NCBI GenBank assembly: GCA_021775415.1
Contig: JAJFHV010000020.1
Coordinates: 62,001-126,000, forward strand
Direction of reading: 5' to 3'
Length of the DNA: 64,000 nt
Source: Hyphomicrobiales bacterium
Lineage (GTDB): Bacteria > Pseudomonadota > Alphaproteobacteria > Rhizobiales > Rhizobiaceae
The notes under the pieces were generated by a model. It saw nothing but the letters and a program-made list of their open reading frames with translations. It searched no databases and was not told the DNA's origin. A program made the translations under genes and the position numbers. Below, piece after piece: positions 60,067 through 64,000 of the stretch (positions are counted from its first letter, which is position 1; each line of letters opens with the position of its first letter).

Positions 60067-60981
60067 TTGGCCAATTCTGAAACTGCGACGAGCTTCACTC
60101 AAAGCCAGGCGTTTGGCATTGGTATGATTCTGCTCGGCTCGGTATTTGTTGGTGTAATGCCAAATGCGGCAAAAATTGCTTATCAGGATGGTGCCAATCC
60201 GCTGGCGTTAATCTTGCTTCGCACTATTTTTGGTGCACTTGGAATGGCGCTTTTTATGATTGTGCGCGGACGAAAGTTTGGTATTGCCCGAACCCATGTA
60301 AAACAAAGCGCGATTGCGGGCATTGCGCAGTTCTTCTGTGCCTTGGGTTTCATGGGGTCGGTTGCCTATATCGATGTAAGCCTGGCAAGCCTCCTGATCT
60401 TCTTCTTTCCGTTTATCGTGGCAGTAATAAGCCACTGGCGAGGCGATATCCGACTTACTCCGATGATTGTTGGGTGCATGATTGTTGCAACTGTTGGGTT
60501 GGGTTTGGCGTTGGGAGTTAAATTTGGGGAGTTGGATATGCGTGGGGTTTATCTTGCCATAATTGGTGCGATTGCGATGGCAACGATGGTCTTTTCTGCA
60601 TCCAGCCTATCGAGTGCGATTGGTGCAACTCCAGCCAATTTTTTCATGACCTGTTGGGCAGCATTTTACTATGCGGCTGTTGCACTCATTCTGCCGAGCT
60701 TTGGCATCATTGAACCCATGGCTTTTCCGTCAACCAGTCTTGGCTGGATCGCGATTGTTGCGACCGGTGTTACCTTCACCATGGGTTATGTGTTGTTCTT
60801 TGTCAGTGCATTGATTATCGGCCCAACTCGCGCATCGACGCTGAGTATCGTTGAGCCCGTAATGATAATCCTGTTTGCCGTTCTGCTGGTTGGCGAATGG
60901 CTGAACACAATACAATGGGTTGGAATTGTACTGGTATTGTCCAGCCTGTTTGCGATGGAGATGTTCAGGAAGCCATCCTGA
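60067..60981 (+). CDS. DMT superfamily transporter (EamA)
   Basis: About 304 residues from a TTG at 60067 with GAGGAA 7 nt upstream; an earlier TTG at 60037 has none. Ten predicted transmembrane helices in two EamA repeats (IGMILLGSVFVGVMPNAAKI first; ...STLSIVEPVMIILFAVLLVG in the second, with the typical EP). Moves metabolites or amino acids across the inner membrane; substrate unknown. Converges with the DUF1185 gene (8 bp apart). Confidence 0.88.
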   Translation: MANSETATSFTQSQAFGIGMILLGSVFVGVMPNAAKIAYQDGANPLALILLRTIFGALGMALFMIVRGRKFGIARTHVKQSAIAGIAQFFCALGFMGSVAYIDVSLASLLIFFFPFIVAVISHWRGDIRLTPMIVGCMIVATVGLGLALGVKFGELDMRGVYLAIIGAIAMATMVFSASSLSSAIGATPANFFMTCWAAFYYAAVALILPSFGIIEPMAFPSTSLGWIAIVATGVTFTMGYVLFFVSALIIGPTRASTLSIVEPVMIILFAVLLVGEWLNTIQWVGIVLVLSSLFAMEMFRKPS

Positions 60982-60989
60982 CTCCCCGC

Positions 60990-61592
60990 TTACACATCGG
61001 CTGGATTTTCAGCGTCGCGACCAAGATCTTTCAGGTCCTGATAACGATCACCAATACGGTGGTGTGGACGTCCGCCGGTTGCTCCACCAAGTGCGACGAC
61101 CAGCTCATCATCAGCCGGGGCATCATAGATTGAAAATTGAATTGTGTGATAGTGGGAGCGGCGGCCTGTGTCGTTCTTGTCCATCAATGGAATCTGGATT
61201 TGAGTGTTGGCGGGGCCACGGGTGTTGGTGAACCCAAGATAACTCTTTGCGCCCACTGCCTCGCGATAGAAATTACCGTAGTGAAGGGTATGGATGAGGG
61301 CCGACGCCAATTCGATTTCGCAATCAAGACCTGAAATGCATGCTTTGCCGTAGGCTTCAATGTTATCACCCGATCCAGCAAGAGAAATAATCCGCTCAGT
61401 CAGCATTTCTCCCAGCACCGGTCCAAGCGCCATGATTTCCGGTTTCAAATCTTCAACAAAGCCACGGCCGGACCAAGGGTTTTTTACAACCGCAGCAACG
61501 GCAAACATGCGTAGGGGTGGCACAGCAGCCTTGCCGCCTTCGATGTGAATATCTTCGTCGAAGGTGACAACTTTTCGAATGTGTTTTTCCAT
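60990..61592 (-). CDS. DUF1185 (amino acid synthesis family) protein
   Basis: About 200 residues from the ATG at 61592; the open frame to 61742 runs into the dehydrogenase gene and is not used. Family segments: NPWSGRGFVEDLKPEIMALG (about 37-56), ACISGLDCEIELASALIHTL, REAVGAKSYLGFTNTRGPAN, RSHYHTIQFSIYDAPADDEL, LVVALGGATGGRPHHRIGDR. Members have known structures but no settled function; the title comes from a database name. It starts 25 bp from the dehydrogenase stop, in the same orientation, and so probably belongs to the same catabolic operon. Confidence 0.85.
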   Translation of the reverse strand: MEKHIRKVVTFDEDIHIEGGKAAVPPLRMFAVAAVVKNPWSGRGFVEDLKPEIMALGPVLGEMLTERIISLAGSGDNIEAYGKACISGLDCEIELASALIHTLHYGNFYREAVGAKSYLGFTNTRGPANTQIQIPLMDKNDTGRRSHYHTIQFSIYDAPADDELVVALGGATGGRPHHRIGDRYQDLKDLGRDAENPADV

Positions 61593-61617
61593 GTCTCTAA
61601 CTTTCTGTCTGGATGTG

Positions 61618-63252
61618 TCAGGTTCGGGGCAGGAGCCCGCGGGTGATGATTTCGGCCTGCATCTCGGCAGCCCCTTCAAAAATATTGAGAATTCTTGCGT
61701 CACACAGGACGCGTGAAATTGGTGTTTCTTGTGCGTAGCCAATGCCGCCGTGGATTTGGAGAGCGTTGTCTGCAGCAGACCAGGCGAGGCGGGCGGCCAG
61801 CAGTTTGGCCATGCCGGCCTCTACATCACAGCGACCACCCTGATCTTTCTTGCGTGCAGCCATATAGCTCAACTGACGCACGCCGGTGATTTCCACGACC
61901 ATGCGCGCAAGCTTGCCGTATATTCGCTCATACTCGATGATGGGTTTGCCAAACTGTTTTCGGTTTTGAGCGTATTCGAACGCAAGTTCCATCGCATTAC
62001 CCGCAACGCCTAAAGCCCGGGCAGCAGTTTGAATGCGGGCGCTTTCGAAGGTCTTCATCAACTGTTTGAAGCCTTCGCCTTCCTTTTCACCCAGGGCTGA
62101 AGAGACGGGAACTCGCAACCCGTCGAATGCTACATCGTATTCCTTCATGCCGCGATAACCGAGTACAGAGATTTCACCCCCTGAAATGTTGTCATCAGGG
62201 AATGGATTTTCGGCATCTCCACGGGATTTTTCAGCCAACAGCATGGTGAGACCGCGATGGCCTTTTTCCTCGGGATTGGTGCGTACCAGTAACGTCATGA
62301 GGTCGGAACGGCCAGCATGGGTTATCCAGGTCTTGTTGCCGGTAACGATATACTCCTCACCTTGTTTCCTGGCCCGGGTTGTAAGGCTTGCCAGATCGGA
62401 ACCGATATCCGGTTCGGTGAACACAGCGACTGGTAGTATCTCGCCAGAAGCAATTTTTGGCAGGTAATTTTGCTTTTGTGCATCGGTGCCGCCATTGCTG
62501 ATCAGTTCAGCAGCGATCTCCGAGCGGGTGCCCAAACTGCCGACACCGATATAGCCCTTGGACAATTCCTCGGTTATCACACACATGGCGAGCTTGCCCA
62601 GTCCCGTGCCGTCAAATTCTTCGGGGATCGTCAACCCAAAAACTCCCAGTCCGGCAAGTTGTTCAACCAGTGCGTCCGGTATGAGGCAATCTTCTAGGTG
62701 CCACTGATGGGCGTGGGGGGTGATTTCGCCAGCTGCGAAATCCTGAAACTGTTGAGTGATTTGTTGTAGCGTTTCGTCGAGGCCCTTATCACCCCATTCG
62801 TTCGTGGCGGTCGCTTTTCGGGTGAGGCATTCTTCAACGATTTTCTGCGCGAGCTTTGCCACACTGAGGGCGTTGAGACTAATTACAGAAGCGTCATTTC
62901 CAAGTTCAGAAGCAAGATCATCCGCGCCCAAGTCTGCCGGGCGGATAATCTCATCCTGGCTCATGGCAATTCCATGCTGGAGCTGGGCCAGATACTCACT
63001 GAACTGCGCCGCTGCAATATGCTGTTCAAGCTTTTGAAACCGGTTTTCACCCTCAAGCGCTTCTGCCCATTCCAGCGTTGCCGCCAGAACCTCGACATAG
63101 GCGGAAATCCAGGCAAACCCATGCCGGACGAATTGATTGTCAGTGGAGGTTTGATTGGAGACAAGCCGTTCACGAATTGCATGGGAATAAGAACGTGCTG
63201 CGATCACGGCCTGTCGCATGGATTGGAGAAGGGTTTTTTTCTCAAGCATCAT
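61618..63252 (-). CDS. mcd: acyl-CoA dehydrogenase, (2S)-methylsuccinyl-CoA-dehydrogenase-like
   Basis: A 544-residue flavoprotein. The first ~155 residues are an N-terminal helical extension absent from ordinary acyl-CoA dehydrogenases (about 390 residues) but present in (2S)-methylsuccinyl-CoA dehydrogenase of the ethylmalonyl-CoA pathway. Core signatures: EFDGTGLGKLAMCVITEELS, AVFTEPDIGSDLASLTTRA, GNKTWITHAGRSDLMTLL (about 294-311), EVQ-type QTAARALGVAGNAMELA, QIHGGIGYAQETPISRVLCD. The WITHAGR/MTLLVRT stretch is close to Mcd. The symbol is provisional: no other ethylmalonyl-CoA pathway gene is in the window. Overlaps the CoA-transferase end by 11 bp. Confidence 0.72.
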   Translation of the reverse strand: MMLEKKTLLQSMRQAVIAARSYSHAIRERLVSNQTSTDNQFVRHGFAWISAYVEVLAATLEWAEALEGENRFQKLEQHIAAAQFSEYLAQLQHGIAMSQDEIIRPADLGADDLASELGNDASVISLNALSVAKLAQKIVEECLTRKATATNEWGDKGLDETLQQITQQFQDFAAGEITPHAHQWHLEDCLIPDALVEQLAGLGVFGLTIPEEFDGTGLGKLAMCVITEELSKGYIGVGSLGTRSEIAAELISNGGTDAQKQNYLPKIASGEILPVAVFTEPDIGSDLASLTTRARKQGEEYIVTGNKTWITHAGRSDLMTLLVRTNPEEKGHRGLTMLLAEKSRGDAENPFPDDNISGGEISVLGYRGMKEYDVAFDGLRVPVSSALGEKEGEGFKQLMKTFESARIQTAARALGVAGNAMELAFEYAQNRKQFGKPIIEYERIYGKLARMVVEITGVRQLSYMAARKKDQGGRCDVEAGMAKLLAARLAWSAADNALQIHGGIGYAQETPISRVLCDARILNIFEGAAEMQAEIITRGLLPRT

Positions 63253-64000
63253 CAGCCTCGCCCAGTTCGTCGAGTACAGCTTTTGTGTCTGACCCGACCG
63301 GAGAGGCGGGGCGCACTTTCAAACGCTCCTTGCCGGCGAACGTAAGAGGTGATCCAGCAGCGCGAAGTTTGCCGATGCCGGGCTGTTCAATTTCTTCAAA
63401 CAGGGGATTATCTGTTGATGCGCGTGGATCGTTTCGAACCATTTGCTGGAAAGTCTGGTACGGTCCCCACAGGATTTTTGCCGCATCAAATTGTTTGGCG
63501 ATTTCGCTCAACTGGAGTGTCTTTGACCAAATCTGAAGGGTTGCCAATATCTCATCGCGCGCCTCGTAGCGCCCTTCATCGGTATCCAGATTGTGACCGG
63601 TGTTGCTTTGGATTGTCGCCATCGCTTCAGCGGTTTTAGTTACCGTAACCAAAGCCCGCCAATGTCGTTTTGTAAGCGCAATCACCATCAACTGACGACC
63701 ATCCCTTGTGGGTAAATTATGGCCAAATGCACCATAGATGTGATTGCCGATTGCGGGGCGGTCACGTTTCAAAATTTCGGCTTCACCCATATATCCAAGA
63801 TTTGAGACCATGGCGTAGGCAACATCAGAAAGTGATAGCGTGACATGCTGCCCCTCGCCGGTTTTTCTGCGGTGGCGTTCTGCGGCCAGTATGCCGGTTG
63901 CAAGTGTCATACCGGCCACTGCATCCCAGGCTGGAAAGACGCTGTTTACTGGCTGATCGCTGCTCGCATTGCCGGTTGCAAACGGTATCCCGACTGCGCA
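63242..64000 (-). CDS. CaiB/BaiF family CoA-transferase (partial, 5' end outside)
   Basis: At least 252 residues; the frame runs to the right edge of the window. The visible part contains VGIPFATGNASSDQPVNSVF then PAWDAVAGMTLATGILAAERH, the typical GEGQHVTLSLSDVAYAMVSNLG and the C-terminal LDTDEGRYEARDEI, WGPYQTFQQMVRNDPRAS, PLTFAGKERLKVRPAS. Class III transferases move CoA between acids. Overlapping with the methylsuccinyl-CoA-dehydrogenase-like gene, it may act as a mesaconyl- or methylsuccinyl-CoA transferase; that is inference. Confidence 0.85.
   Translation of the reverse strand, partial: CAVGIPFATGNASSDQPVNSVFPAWDAVAGMTLATGILAAERHRRKTGEGQHVTLSLSDVAYAMVSNLGYMGEAEILKRDRPAIGNHIYGAFGHNLPTRDGRQLMVIALTKRHWRALVTVTKTAEAMATIQSNTGHNLDTDEGRYEARDEILATLQIWSKTLQLSEIAKQFDAAKILWGPYQTFQQMVRNDPRASTDNPLFEEIEQPGIGKLRAAGSPLTFAGKERLKVRPASPVGSDTKAVLDELGEADDA

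Noticed and set aside
1-64000. CRISPR array
   Set aside because: The A-B-C units differ in length and sequence, are interrupted by genes and have no uniform spacers, and no cas gene is seen.

Overview
The window looks like chromosome of an alphaproteobacterium of moderate GC, most likely a marine member of the Hyphomicrobiales. The reasons are the DUF736 protein, the BTAD/TolB-like and cyclase/TPR regulators, a (2S)-methylsuccinyl-CoA-dehydrogenase-like enzyme and many LysR/LacI regulators. No ribosomal marker is present, so the assignment is an inference.

Left third (1-9.3 kb): accessory DNA. A lipoprotein and a membrane-anchored tail-collar-domain protein come first. The 3' part of an elongator tRNA-Met follows (3759-3801), probably an attachment-site scar. 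Next is plasmid- or ICE-like cargo: an iteron-like array beside a small winged-helix protein, a KfrA-like DNA-binding/coiled-coil protein, DUF736, a SRAP protein, a HigBA toxin-antitoxin pair and two tiny genes.

9.4-19.9 kb: a signalling cluster. It holds a winged-helix/BTAD/TolB/TPR regulator, a soluble class III cyclase with TolB/TPR, remnants of further copies, a GNAT, a membrane class III cyclase, and a LysR gene divergent from a cytochrome c' gene. A three-module palindromic repeat, called A-B-C here, punctuates the intergenic gaps from 8.9 to 39.8 kb and is absent to the right.

19.9-29.6 kb: nine leftward genes with overlapping or nearly abutting ends. They are a LacI regulator with a perfect upstream operator, a binding-protein-dependent ABC importer, a GpdQ/CpdA-type phosphodiesterase, a HAD phosphatase, GlpD and a Na/Pi-cotransporter-family protein. 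Together they read as uptake and breakdown of a glycerophosphodiester-like compound with disposal of the released phosphate.

31-36.2 kb: a second island, with a Rep_trans-like replication initiator, a PvuRts1I/AbaSI-type modification-dependent endonuclease, a coupled PD-(D/E)XK protein and an XRE regulator. It ends at an 18-bp copy of the tRNA-Met 3' end. 36.2-40.1 kb: LysR, azoreductase, HxlR, a 54-aa gene, a beta-carbonic-anhydrase-like protein and tRNA-Gly(TCC).

40.2-50.8 kb: a cell-surface cluster. DUF4956, VTC-domain and CotH-like/beta-helix proteins, an ATP-grasp ligase, an ABC exporter and two FemAB/CelD-type acyltransferases lie leftward; an O-antigen-ligase/Wzy-type polymerase is divergent. 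Right end (50.8-64 kb): a 2OG-dioxygenase-like protein, LysR and HtpG; a rightward set of flavin monooxygenase, alpha/beta hydrolase and Xsc-like ThDP enzyme; a SulP transporter and a DMT transporter; and a leftward set of CaiB CoA-transferase, methylsuccinyl-CoA-dehydrogenase-like enzyme and DUF1185.
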